Below are positions 1 through 8,400 of a stretch of DNA of 64,000 bases, piece after piece. The stretch is from positions 434,001 to 498,000 of the forward strand of contig JACKLQ010000001.1 of the NCBI GenBank assembly GCA_024235835.1, written 5' to 3'. The number at the start of each line of letters is the position of its first letter. The first letter of the stretch is position 1. Under the pieces are notes generated by a model. It did no database searches. It saw only the letters and a list, made by a program, of their open reading frames with translations, and was not told the DNA's origin. The position numbers and the translations under genes are program-made. The DNA comes from Thiobacillus sp. (GTDB lineage: Bacteria > Pseudomonadota > Gammaproteobacteria > Burkholderiales > Thiobacillaceae).

Positions 1-1
1 G

Positions 2-649
2 GGCGCCCTGCTCACGGGCATCTTCGGCGGCGTGGCCTCCAGCACCGCCACCACCCTGGCCTTTTCCCGCCATGCCCGAGAGGAGGAACGCCTGACCGCC
101 ATGTCCGCCGTGGTGATCCTCACCGCCAACTGGGTGGTGCTGATCCGCCTGGCCATCCTCACGGCCATCATGGCCCCGGGCCTGTTGCCGGACATGGGCC
201 TGATCGTGGCCGGCGGCCTGGCCACCGGCGGCATCGTCCTGGCCTTCAACTGGCGTGGCCTGGAGGCCAGGACCAACGCCCCGGTACTTGAACTGGGCAA
301 CCCCACGGAAATCCGCATGGCCCTGTCCTTCGGCGCCCTTTATGCCGCCGTGCTGTTCGCCGTCGCCTGGCTCACGGACTGGGCCGGCCATGTGGGTACC
401 TACGGCGTGGCCATCGTGTCCGGCCTGACGGACATTGACGCCATCACCCTCTCCACCCTGCGCCTGCTGGGATTGGAGTCCCTGGGCAGCCACCAGGCCC
501 TCACCGCCATCCTCCTGGCCTTGCTGGCCAACATTGCCTTCAAGAGCGGAATGTCGTTGGTTCTGGGCGGGCTGCCCCTGGCCAGGCGGGTGCTGCCCGG
601 CATGGCCGCGACGGCGGCGGGGTGCGTGGCCGGCTACTTCCTTATCTGA
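2..649 (+). CDS. MgtC/SapB-type DUF4010 membrane protein, C-terminal part (5' end outside window)
   Basis: The reading frame is open from base 2, so the gene starts upstream of the window; the GTG at 32 is internal. The visible 215 or so residues are strongly hydrophobic, with several membrane helices. They contain the segment around 'SSTATTLAFSRHAR' and a C-terminal 'DIDAITLSTL' stretch, both typical of the DUF4010 half of MgtC/SapB-like proteins. The family's transport role is not established. It ends 70 bases before the prfB start and is probably a separate transcript, because a good -10 box lies between them. Confidence in the family is fair and function is unknown. Confidence 0.7.
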   Translation, partial: GALLTGIFGGVASSTATTLAFSRHAREEERLTAMSAVVILTANWVVLIRLAILTAIMAPGLLPDMGLIVAGGLATGGIVLAFNWRGLEARTNAPVLELGNPTEIRMALSFGALYAAVLFAVAWLTDWAGHVGTYGVAIVSGLTDIDAITLSTLRLLGLESLGSHQALTAILLALLANIAFKSGMSLVLGGLPLARRVLPGMAATAAGCVAGYFLI

Positions 650-682
650 TTTCCTGCTCCGGGTCTGAGGGGCCAAGACGTT

Positions 683-688
683 TATAAT
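683..688 (+). promoter_or_regulatory. probable -10 element of the prfB promoter
   Basis: A perfect TATAAT lies about 30 bases before the prfB start codon, which places the transcript start near 695. I see no convincing -35 hexamer upstream, so the call rests on the -10 box and its position between two genes. Confidence 0.45.
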
Positions 689-718
689 GCCGGGCTTTTA
701 CGCCAGCCAGAAACTATC

Positions 719-1823
719 ATGGAAGCCGAACGCCTCAATCAGATCGAAGCCCAACTGGAAGACCTCGCCAAGCGCGCCCAGGAACTCAAGGGGTATCTTT
801 GACTACCCTGGCAAACGCGACCGTCTGACGGAAGTCATCGGCCTCTCCGAGGACCCCAAGCTGTGGGATGACAGCAAGCGGGCCCAGGAGATCGGCAAGG
901 AACGCCGCATGCTGGAGGACATCGTCCTCAAGTGGGAAAAGCTGGACGAGGAAGTCAGCAACGCCAAGGAACTGTTCGAGCTGGCCCGGGAAGAGAAGGA
1001 CGACGACACCCTGGAGTCCATCGGCGCCGACGTGGCGGACATCGAGCAGCATGCCGCGGAGATGGAGTTCCGCCGCATGTTCAACAACCCCATGGACCCC
1101 CAGCCCTGCTTCATCGAAATCCAGTCCGGCGCCGGCGGCACCGAAGCCCAGGACTGGGCCGGCATGCTGGAACGCATGTACTTGCGCTACTGCGAAAAGC
1201 GGGGCTTCAAGGCCGAACTGCTGGAAGAATCCGAAGGTGAAGTGGCGGGCATCAAGAGCGCCACCATCCGGGTGGACGGCGACTACGCCTACGGCTACCT
1301 GCGCACCGAGACCGGTGTGCACCGCCTGGTGCGCAAGTCCCCCTTCGACTCCAACGCCCGCCGCCACACCTCCTTCTGCAGCGTCTTCGTCTACCCGGAG
1401 GTGGACGACTCCATCGAGATCGAGATCAACCCGGCGGACGTGCGCACCGACACCTACCGGGCCTCCGGCGCCGGCGGCCAGCACATCAACAAGACCGACT
1501 CGGCGGTGCGCCTGACCCACCTCCCCACCAACATCGTGGTCCAGTGCCAGAACGACCGCTCCCAGCACCGCAACAAGGACGAAGCCTGGAAAATGCTCCG
1601 CGCCCGCCTCTACGAGCTGGAATTGCGCAAGCGCCAGGCGGAACAACAGAAACTGGAAGACGCCAAGTCCGACATCGGCTGGGGCCACCAGATCAGGTCT
1701 TACGTGCTGGACCAGTCCCGCATCAAGGACCTGCGCACCAACCACGAGGTGGGCAATACCCAGGCCGTGCTTGACGGGGATTTGGACGACTTTATCGAGG
1801 CCAGTCTGAAGCAGGGGGTTTGA
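719..1823 (+). CDS. prfB: peptide chain release factor 2 (programmed +1 frameshift)
   Basis: RF2 recognises UGA/UAA stop codons and triggers peptide release on the ribosome. Translation starts at ATG 719, reads 27 codons to an in-frame TGA at 800-802, then shifts +1 to read GAC at 801 and continues to 1823, giving about 367 aa, the normal RF2 length. The catalytic GGQ sits in 'GAGGQHINKTDSAVRL'. The SPF tripeptide that reads the stop codon is in 'VRKSPFDSNARR'. An uninterrupted frame from 687 also exists, but its N-terminus does not resemble RF2, whereas the ATG 719 frame (MEAERLNQIEAQLEDL) does. The gene is autoregulated: low RF2 lets the ribosome pause at TGA and shift. It is normally followed by lysS; here recQ and two small genes intervene. 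Confidence 0.95.
789..803 (+). promoter_or_regulatory. prfB programmed +1 frameshift site
   Basis: An internal Shine-Dalgarno-like AGGGG (789-793) is followed three bases later by CTT TGA C (797-803). This is the same arrangement as in E. coli prfB: the SD pairs with 16S rRNA while tRNA-Leu slips from CUU to UUU and the UGA codon is bypassed. Confidence 0.93.
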
Positions 1824-1842
1824 GGAGAATTGAAGTTCCGCC

Positions 1843-2301
1843 TCAGACCGGTGGCAGGGTCTTGATTCTCAGCAGTTCGGCGATCACCTCATCCTCGCTC
1901 CAGTGGCGGGTGATCCAGATGGCCAGGGCAGTGCGGGACAGGTAGCGCCACAGCAGGCCTCTTTGCAAGGCGTGGTCCACCAGATGGCGCTTGGCGATGT
2001 AGGCAGCGGCCTGCAGGCCCGGATACTCGTCGCCACAACTGAGGAAGTCCTCGATCTCGGCATCGTTTCTGGAACACCAGATCAGGTGATAGAAGTGCCA
2101 GGGAGTGATGGCCTGCATGTAGATGGGCGGCAGTTCATTGCGTGCCACCCACGTTTCTCTGGCCTGGGCTTCGGAGAACACGAGGCCCTCGGGCGGCACC
2201 GGCTTTGAATCCATGTTGCGCATGCCCATCCAGTAGGCAGCCCCGGGAAGGGCGGCGAAGAAAGCCGCCAGAAGCAGCACCACGATCAGCAGTTTTTTCA
2301 T
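1843..2301 (-). CDS. hypothetical membrane-anchored protein, 152 aa
   Basis: The N-terminus has two lysines followed by about 20 hydrophobic residues (LLIVVLLLAAFFAALPGAAYW). This is a membrane anchor or signal peptide that places the rest in the periplasm. The remainder is a helical, Trp- and His-containing domain with two Cys (in 'LIWCSRND' and 'FLSCGDEYPG') that could form a disulfide. A GGAGGG Shine-Dalgarno precedes the ATG. The gene converges on prfB with a 19-base gap and lies 36 bases downstream of recQ on the same strand, so it may be co-transcribed with recQ. I do not recognise the family. Confidence 0.7.
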   Translation of the reverse strand: MKKLLIVVLLLAAFFAALPGAAYWMGMRNMDSKPVPPEGLVFSEAQARETWVARNELPPIYMQAITPWHFYHLIWCSRNDAEIEDFLSCGDEYPGLQAAAYIAKRHLVDHALQRGLLWRYLSRTALAIWITRHWSEDEVIAELLRIKTLPPV

Positions 2302-2337
2302 GTTTACCCTCCTTCAGTCCCCTAGAGTGGGCCAAGT

Positions 2338-4140
2338 CTAGCCCGAACCCTCGTCGTCCAGGACCTGCAGGATGGACGTGCCATAGGCTTCCAGTTTGCG
2401 GGCGCCGATGCCGGATATGCCCCCCAGGTCCGCCAGGTGGACGGGGCGCCGCAGGGCGATCTCCCGGAGGGTGGCGTCGTGCAGGATCACATAGGCCGGC
2501 ACGTCGTGCTCCAGGGCGGTCTGGCGGCGCCAGTCCCGCAGGCGGTCGAACAGGGCGGCGTCCTGGGCTGACAAATCCAGGGCGGCACCGGCTTTGCGTT
2601 TCTCCTTGCGTTTCCTGGCCGTGGGTTCCCGCAGCATGACCTGGACTTCCCCCTTGAGCACGGGCCGGGCGGCCTCCGTGAGCTTCAGGGCGCCGTAGGC
2701 GTCATGGTCCACATCCACCCACCCTTTCGCGGCCAGTGCGCGGATGACGGCCCGCCAGCGCTTGTCGTCCAGGCCCGTTCCGACGCCGAACACGGACAAT
2801 TGGTCGTGTCCCCACTGGGCCACCTTGTCCGTGGCCTTGCCCAGCAGCACGTCGATGACGTGGCCGGCGCCGAAGCGCTGGCCGGTGCGGTAGATGGCGG
2901 ACAGGGCCTTGCGAGCGGCCTCGGTGGCGTCCCACAGGCTGGGGGGCTCCAGGCAGTTGTCGCAGTTGCCGCAGGGTCCGCTGGCTTCGCCGAAGTAATC
3001 CAGCAACGCCACCCGGCGGCAGGAGGCGGATTCCACCAGGCCCAGCAGGGCGTTGAGCTTGGCGTGGGCGACGCGCTTGTGGGCCTCTTCGGATTCCGAC
3101 TCTTCTATAAACCGGCGTTGGGTGGCCACGTCCTGGAGGCCCCAGGCCATCCAGGCCTCCGCCGGCAGGCCGTCCCGCCCGGCCCGGCCCGTCTCCTGGT
3201 AGTAGCCTTCCATGGACCGGGGCAGGTCCAGGTGGGCCACGAAGCGCACGTCCGGCTTGTCGATGCCCATGCCGAAGGCAATGGTGGCCACCATGACGAT
3301 GCCGTCCTCCCGGAGGAAGCGTTCCTGATGGATGCGGCGGGTGTCGGCATTCAGGCCCGCGTGGTAGGGCAAGGCCCTGAAACCCTCCCCCGCCAGCCAG
3401 GCGGCGGTCTCCTCCACCTTGTTGCGGGTGGCGCAGTAGACGATGCCCGCCTCCCCCTGGTGGCCGTCCTTGAGGAAGGCCAGGAGCTGGCGCCGGGTGT
3501 CCGCCTTTTCGACGATGGTGTAGCGGATGTTGGGCCGGTCGAAGCTGGCCACGAAGGTCCGGGCGGCCTCCAGCTCCAGGCGCTGGATGATCTCCTTGCG
3601 GGTCTGCTCGTCGGCGGTGGCGGTGAGGGCAATACGGGGAATGCCGGGAAATCGCTCGTGCAGCACGGACAGGCCCAGGTATTCCGGGCGGAAGTCGTGG
3701 CCCCACTGGGACACGCAATGGGCCTCGTCGATGGCGAAAAGCCCCACCTTGGCGCGTGTCAGCAGATCCAGCATGCGGGGCATGAGCAGGCGTTCCGGCG
3801 CCACGTAGAGCAGCTTCAGCCGCCCGGCCAGGAAGTCCCGCTCCACCTCGGCCGCCCCCGCTCCGCTCAGGCTGGAATTGAGAAAGGCGGCGGCCACCCC
3901 CGCCTCCGTCAGGGCCGCCACCTGGTCGTGCATGAGGGCGATGAGGGGTGACACCACCACGCCGCAGCCCTCCCGCAGCAGGGCGGGCAACTGGTAGCAC
4001 AGGGACTTGCCGCCCCCCGTGGGCATGAGCACCAGGGCGTCCCCGCCCCCGGCCACCCGGTCGATGATGGCCTGTTGCTGGCCACGGAAGGCCGGGTAGC
4101 CGAAGACAAGCTGAAGAATTTCTAGAGGGGTGGAAGGCAC
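2338..4140 (-). CDS. recQ: ATP-dependent DNA helicase RecQ
   Basis: This is a 3'-5' superfamily 2 helicase used in recombination and fork repair. The 600 aa match RecQ length. The motifs appear in order: Walker A 'MPTGGGKSLCYQLPALL' near residue 40, 'DEAHCVSQWGHDFRPEY' (DEAH box plus the RecQ aromatic loop) near 140, motif V/VI 'GMGIDKPDVRFVAH' and 'QETGRAGRDG', then a zinc-binding RQC region with 'CRR...CGNCDNC' and a C-terminal HRDC domain ending 'ISGIGARKLEAYG'. It is divergent from the exported protein at 4382, with 240 bases between them. Confidence 0.96.
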   Translation of the reverse strand: MPSTPLEILQLVFGYPAFRGQQQAIIDRVAGGGDALVLMPTGGGKSLCYQLPALLREGCGVVVSPLIALMHDQVAALTEAGVAAAFLNSSLSGAGAAEVERDFLAGRLKLLYVAPERLLMPRMLDLLTRAKVGLFAIDEAHCVSQWGHDFRPEYLGLSVLHERFPGIPRIALTATADEQTRKEIIQRLELEAARTFVASFDRPNIRYTIVEKADTRRQLLAFLKDGHQGEAGIVYCATRNKVEETAAWLAGEGFRALPYHAGLNADTRRIHQERFLREDGIVMVATIAFGMGIDKPDVRFVAHLDLPRSMEGYYQETGRAGRDGLPAEAWMAWGLQDVATQRRFIEESESEEAHKRVAHAKLNALLGLVESASCRRVALLDYFGEASGPCGNCDNCLEPPSLWDATEAARKALSAIYRTGQRFGAGHVIDVLLGKATDKVAQWGHDQLSVFGVGTGLDDKRWRAVIRALAAKGWVDVDHDAYGALKLTEAARPVLKGEVQVMLREPTARKRKEKRKAGAALDLSAQDAALFDRLRDWRRQTALEHDVPAYVILHDATLREIALRRPVHLADLGGISGIGARKLEAYGTSILQVLDDEGSG

Positions 4141-4381
4141 GGATATCGGGGCGAAATGCGGTTAGGGTGGGCTTAAGGTGGGCTTGGGGCGGAATTTCCA
4201 TTGTTTCACGCACAGCCTGCAAGGCCAGGGGCATGTGGGCGGATTATCGAGTATTGTTGCGGCCGATCCGGCGCCTTGCATGAATCATGTCCCTGCCAAC
4301 GGCTCGGGAAGACGTCATTTTTCGCGGGGATCACTCATCTTTTCAAGTCACCATGAACCCTTATTTTGTCTTGGAGGCAAC

Positions 4382-4915
4382 ATGCAGGTCCGCAACACAC
4401 TAGTCAGCGTCTTGTTCGCAAATGCGCTCTGGATCGGGGCAGCCGTGGCACAGGACACCCCTGCCCAGAGCGTGGCGCAGGATATCCGCGTCGTCGAAGC
4501 CCTGAAAAAAGCCGGGGCCGTAAAGTGCGCAAAGGCCAAAACCGAATTGCTCAATTTCCTCTACAAGGACGACGAGTACGCCTATCTGAACCAGTGGCAC
4601 CAGAGCGCTCCGGAGAAGCATGGCACGCTGACTACCATTGCCAAGACCTATTCCGACGGCACGGTCATGGTGACCTTGGTGGGCGCACCGACCCCCGGGG
4701 GATGCGATGTCAGTTTCGCCCAGACATTCTCCACAGCGATGGCATGCACGGCCCTGCGCGAAACCTCCTTCAAGGATTGGGTGCATGCCGGTCAGATCGG
4801 CGGCGCGACCCTGTATGAGGAAAAGGAAGCAACCACCCTCTCCGTTGCGCTTTCTTCCCAGCCCAATGGCTGCCTCGTGGTGAAATCAGGCATCTTCTTC
4901 TTCCCGGAAGAGTAA
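4382..4915 (+). CDS. hypothetical exported protein, 177 aa
   Basis: The start is ATG 4382, preceded by GGAGG at a 4-base spacing; longer in-frame extensions back to 4178 lack any such site. Residues 1-23 form a signal peptide (cationic start, hydrophobic core, AVA/QD cleavage site), so the mature protein is periplasmic. The mature part has four Cys (in 'GAVKCAKAK', 'GGCDVSF', 'AMACTALRE' and 'NGCLVVKS'), enough for two disulfides. I recognise no domain. It stands alone between recQ (divergent) and lysS (same strand, 195 bases downstream). Confidence 0.75.
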   Translation: MQVRNTLVSVLFANALWIGAAVAQDTPAQSVAQDIRVVEALKKAGAVKCAKAKTELLNFLYKDDEYAYLNQWHQSAPEKHGTLTTIAKTYSDGTVMVTLVGAPTPGGCDVSFAQTFSTAMACTALRETSFKDWVHAGQIGGATLYEEKEATTLSVALSSQPNGCLVVKSGIFFFPEE

Positions 4916-5109
4916 CGCCCGGCCAAAGACCATCAGTCCCGCTGGGCACCACCCGCGGGGTGGATGACTTCATGGCAGTCCAGGCGGTGTTCGCAAGAGG
5001 GCGCCATCCCTGGCGTCAGGCCTTCAAAAGGAAGGAGGAATGCATCCCGGACGGGTAAAATTGTGTTCCTCACCCATTCAACTGACTGACTTCCTTTCCT
5101 TTTTTCATC

Positions 5110-6621
5110 ATGTCCGAACAAGCCCCCGCTCCCGCCCCAGCCCAAGACGAGAATCAGATCATCACCGAGCGCCGGGAGAAGTTGGCCAACCTTCGCCAGG
5201 CCGGCGTGGCCTTCCCCAACGACTTCAAGCGGGAGCATTACGCCGCCGACCTCCACGCCGCCCACGGCGACAAGACCAAGGAGGAACTGGAGGCCGCCGG
5301 CATCCCCGTGGTGATGGCCGGGCGCATGATGCTGAAGCGGGTGATGGGCAAGGCCAGCTTCGCCACCCTCCAGGACATGAGTGGCCGCCTGCAGATCTAC
5401 GTGTCCAACGACGTCACCGGCCTGGACGCCCACGACGCCTTCAAGCATTGGGACCTGGGGGACATCCTGGGCGTGGCCGGCACCCTGTTCAAGACGGGCA
5501 AGGGGGAGCTGACCATCAACGCCAGCAGCATCCGCCTGCTCACCAAGGCCCTGCGCCCCCTGCCAGAGAAGTTCCACGGCCTCTCCGACCAGGAGCAGAA
5601 ATACCGCCAGCGTTACCTGGACCTGATCACCAACGAGGTGGCGCGGGAGACCTTCGTGCGCCGCTCCAGGATCGTGCAGGGCATCCGCAACTTCATGAGC
5701 GGCCATGGCTTCCTGGAGGTGGAGACCCCCATGATGCACCCCATCCCCGGGGGCGCCTCGGCCAAGCCCTTCACCACCCACCACAACGCCCTGGACATGG
5801 AGCTGTTCCTGCGCATCGCGCCGGAGCTGTACCTGAAGCGCCTGGTGGTGGGCGGGCTGGAGAAAGTGTTCGAGATCAACCGCAACTTCCGCAATGAAGG
5901 CCTCTCCACCCGGCACAATCCGGAATTCACCATGATGGAGTTTTACGAGGCCTACCGGGACTACAAGTACCTGATGGACTTCGTGGAAGAGCTGCTGCGC
6001 ACCGTGGCCGTTGAGGTCACCGGCCACGCCGTGGTTCCCTACCAGGGCCACCACATCGACCTGGCCCACCGCTTCGCCCGCCTCACCGCCGTGGAGGCCA
6101 CCCGGCTGTACAACGAGGACCTGCGGGATGCGCCTTTGGACGACATCGACTTCGTGCGCGCCGAACTGGAGCGTCGCAAGATTTCGTACCACAAGCACGA
6201 CGGCCTGGGCGGCCTGCAACTGACCCTGTTCGAGGAAACCACCGAGCACCAGCTCATCCAGCCCACCTACATCGTGGACTACCCGGTGGAGACCTCGCCC
6301 CTGGCCCGGGGCAGCGACATCCAGCCGGGCATCACCGAACGCTTCGAGCTCTACATCGCCGGCCGGGAGGTAGCCAACGGCTTCTCCGAGCTCAACGACC
6401 CGGAGGACCAGGCCGCCCGCTTCCAGGCCCAGGTGGCGGCCAAGGAGGCCGGCGACGAGGAGGCCATGTTCTACGACGCCGACTACATCCGCGCCCTGGA
6501 GCACGGCCTGCCCCCCACCGGCGGCTGCGGCATCGGCATCGACCGCTACGTCATGCTGCTGACCGATGCGGCCAGCATCCGCGACGTGATCCTGTTCCCG
6601 CAACTGCGGCGGGAGGATTGA
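5110..6621 (+). CDS. lysS: lysyl-tRNA synthetase, class II
   Basis: It charges tRNA-Lys with lysine in the cytoplasm. The 503 aa fit class II LysRS. An N-terminal OB-fold anticodon domain ('VVMAGRMMLKRVMGKASFATLQD', residues 80-105) is followed by motif 1 with the dimer-interface proline, motif 2 ('VFEINRNFRNEGLSTRHNPE') and motif 3 ('GCGIGIDRYVMLL') near the C-terminus. A TAAAAT at 5056-5061 could be its -10 box. The stop codon is followed 41 bases later by the toxin-antitoxin pair. Confidence 0.97.
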   Translation: MSEQAPAPAPAQDENQIITERREKLANLRQAGVAFPNDFKREHYAADLHAAHGDKTKEELEAAGIPVVMAGRMMLKRVMGKASFATLQDMSGRLQIYVSNDVTGLDAHDAFKHWDLGDILGVAGTLFKTGKGELTINASSIRLLTKALRPLPEKFHGLSDQEQKYRQRYLDLITNEVARETFVRRSRIVQGIRNFMSGHGFLEVETPMMHPIPGGASAKPFTTHHNALDMELFLRIAPELYLKRLVVGGLEKVFEINRNFRNEGLSTRHNPEFTMMEFYEAYRDYKYLMDFVEELLRTVAVEVTGHAVVPYQGHHIDLAHRFARLTAVEATRLYNEDLRDAPLDDIDFVRAELERRKISYHKHDGLGGLQLTLFEETTEHQLIQPTYIVDYPVETSPLARGSDIQPGITERFELYIAGREVANGFSELNDPEDQAARFQAQVAAKEAGDEEAMFYDADYIRALEHGLPPTGGCGIGIDRYVMLLTDAASIRDVILFPQLRRED

Positions 6622-6662
6622 GCGGTAACATATTTACCTACTGTTGCTTCCCGCTGAGCGTC

Positions 6663-6953
6663 ATGAGACCCACCGATGCACTCCTCCAGCACCGAGAAAG
6701 CATTCGCCGCATCGTCCTGGAGCACCATGCCCGGAACCCGCGGATTTTTGGCTCGGTCCTGCATGGCTCCGACACGGAGGACAGCGACCTCGATATTCTG
6801 GTGGACGACACCCCGGAAACATCCCTGCTGGATCTAGCCTGCATTGAGCGCCAATTGAGCGCCCTGCTGGGCATTACCGTGGACGTACGCACACCGCCTG
6901 ACCTACCCAAACGGTTCCGGGAACAAGTGCTCGCCGAGGCCAAACCCCTATGA
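6663..6953 (+). CDS. MntA-like minimal nucleotidyltransferase (antitoxin)
   Basis: A 96-residue MNT-fold protein. The nucleotidyltransferase signature is 'GSVLHGSDTEDSDLDIL' (GS followed by DxD), with a further Asp in 'GITVDVRT'. In characterised HEPN/MNT pairs the MNT protein modifies and silences the HEPN partner by adding AMP to a tyrosine. The start at ATG 6663 is chosen over an upstream in-frame ATG at 6618, which overlaps the lysS stop and adds a Cys-rich segment unlike the family. The stop codon overlaps the start of the HEPN gene (ATGA), so the two are translationally coupled. Confidence 0.85.
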   Translation: MRPTDALLQHRESIRRIVLEHHARNPRIFGSVLHGSDTEDSDLDILVDDTPETSLLDLACIERQLSALLGITVDVRTPPDLPKRFREQVLAEAKPL

Positions 6954-7324
6954 ACGAAAAGCATCTGCGCGCGGCTGACTATCTAGGCCACATGCTTGAT
7001 GCCATTCAGCAAATCCTGAATTACACAGCCGGCTTGGATGAGCCGACCTATTTGTCGGTACGGCTCATCCAGGACGCCGTTGTGCGCAACATCGAAATCC
7101 TGGGCGAGGCCGCCAGGAATGTTCGTACGCATGCACCGAACGTTGCCGATGCGCACCCAGAAGTGCCATGGCAGGATATCTACGGCATGCGCAACCGTTT
7201 GGCACATGGTTACTTTGACGTCAACCAACATGCGGTCTGGCAAGTTGTTGTGCGGGAACTTCCTGTCCTTGAGCCAAGGCTGAAGGCCATTTTCGATGAG
7301 TTAAGCTCACCCTCAGCCTCGTGA
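6950..7324 (+). CDS. HepT-like HEPN-domain toxin (DUF86)
   Basis: A 124-residue all-helical DUF86/HEPN protein and the toxin half of the pair. It carries the RX4HXY motif as 'RNRLAHGY' near residue 83: Arg and His form the RNase active site, and the Tyr is the residue AMPylated by MntA in the studied family. The helix 'SVRLIQDAVVRNIEILGEAARN' is the usual DUF86 second helix. The gene starts inside the mntA stop and ends in a GTGA overlap with the following moxR gene, so the pair is wedged directly against an unrelated operon. Confidence 0.87.
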   Translation: MNEKHLRAADYLGHMLDAIQQILNYTAGLDEPTYLSVRLIQDAVVRNIEILGEAARNVRTHAPNVADAHPEVPWQDIYGMRNRLAHGYFDVNQHAVWQVVVRELPVLEPRLKAIFDELSSPSAS

Positions 7325-8226
7325 TCCATCCCTTACACAAAGTCCTCGAACAAATCAACGGCGTGGTCCTGGGCAAGACCCACCAGACCCGCCTGGCCCT
7401 CACCTGCCTGCTGGCGGGGGGCCACCTCCTCATCGAGGATCTGCCGGGCGTGGGCAAGACCACCCTGGCCCATGCCCTGGCCCAGACCCTGGGCCTGGAG
7501 TTCAAGCGTATCCAGTTCACCAGCGACCTGCTGCCGGCAGACGTGCTGGGCTATTCCGTGTTCGACAGGGAAAAAGGCGGCTTCACCTTCCACCCGGGCC
7601 CCGTGTTCAGCCAAGTGGTCCTGGCGGACGAGATCAACCGGGCCACGCCCAAGGCCCAGAGCGCCCTGCTGGAAGCCATGGAGGAAGGCCAGGTGACCCT
7701 GGAGGGCGTGACACGTGCCCTGCCCGCCCCCTTCTTCGTCATTGCCACCCAGAACCCCTTCACCCAGACGGGGGTTTATCCCCTGCCCGAATCCCAGCTG
7801 GACCGCTTCCTCATGCGCCTGACCCTGGGCTATCCGGACGCCTCCGCCGAGCGGGCCCTGCTGGCAGGCAGTGCCCGGCCCGTGAAGCAATGCGGCGCCC
7901 TGGTCTCCCCTGATGATCTGGCCCGGGCCCGGCAGGCCATCGCCACCGTGCGCATCGCCGACCCCTTGATCGACTACCTCCAGGCCCTCACGGAATACAG
8001 CCGCTCCGGCGGCCGTTTCGTGCATGGCCTGTCACCCCGGGCCGTGCTGGGACTGGCCCATGCGGCCCGGGCCTGGGCCTGGCTGGAGGGCCGGGACTTC
8101 GTGATTCCCGACGACGTCCAGGCCGTGTTTCCGTCCGTGGCAGGGCATCGTCTGCTGGATGCGGAAGGTGGCATGCAGGGCGACCAGTGCGCGGCCAAGG
8201 TGCTGGGGGCCGTTTCCATACCCTGA
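7321..8226 (+). CDS. MoxR-family AAA+ ATPase
   Basis: MoxR ATPases act as chaperones that activate protein complexes, usually next to DUF58 and transglutaminase genes, as here. The 301 aa contain Walker A 'GVGKTTLAHALA' (about residue 42), Walker B 'VVLADEINRATPKAQSALLEAMEEGQ', sensor 1 'FFVIATQNPFTQTGVYPLPESQLDRFL' and the C-terminal lid. The start is GTG 7321, overlapping the HEPN stop by four bases. The next gene follows after a repeat-containing spacer of about 170 bases. Confidence 0.9.
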   Translation: MIHPLHKVLEQINGVVLGKTHQTRLALTCLLAGGHLLIEDLPGVGKTTLAHALAQTLGLEFKRIQFTSDLLPADVLGYSVFDREKGGFTFHPGPVFSQVVLADEINRATPKAQSALLEAMEEGQVTLEGVTRALPAPFFVIATQNPFTQTGVYPLPESQLDRFLMRLTLGYPDASAERALLAGSARPVKQCGALVSPDDLARARQAIATVRIADPLIDYLQALTEYSRSGGRFVHGLSPRAVLGLAHAARAWAWLEGRDFVIPDDVQAVFPSVAGHRLLDAEGGMQGDQCAAKVLGAVSIP

Positions 8227-8252
8227 GCCATGCCCCTGAAGCCACATGCGGC

Positions 8253-8353
8253 GATCCCCCCCTTCGGAAAAGGGGGGCAAGGGGGATTGAAGACGCCGGG
8301 TCTGGATGACTTGCCTGGAACCTCCCCCGCCCCTCCTTTTACGAAGGGGGATG
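8253..8353. repeat. inverted pair of REP-like palindromes between moxR and the DUF58 gene
   Basis: Two C/G-tract palindromic units lie in opposite orientation. Unit one is at 8253-8288 and its reverse complement reads ATCCCCCTTGCCCCCCTTTT followed by CCGAAGGGGGGGAT. Unit two is at 8321-8353 and reads CTCCCCCGCCCCTCCTTTTA followed by CGAAGGGGGATG. The shared core is CCCCTTTTNCGAAGGGGG. The spacing of about 33 bases and opposite orientation resemble paired REP elements. The reading frame of the next gene runs open through the repeat by chance. Confidence 0.75.
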
Positions 8354-8400
8354 TGACTTCTCCCCGGGGCCTTTTTTTCCTGCCCCTGCGCAACCCCCTG

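Noticed and set aside
800..802. prfB TGA as a sequencing error or pseudogene
   Set aside because: The surrounding signals form the known programmed frameshift site.
687..1823. Uninterrupted prfB frame starting at 687
   Set aside because: Its first 37 residues do not resemble RF2, whereas the 719 frame plus the frameshift does.
4933..6603. 556-residue minus-strand open frame opposite lysS
   Set aside because: Antisense shadow of lysS; low-complexity composition and no ribosome-binding site.
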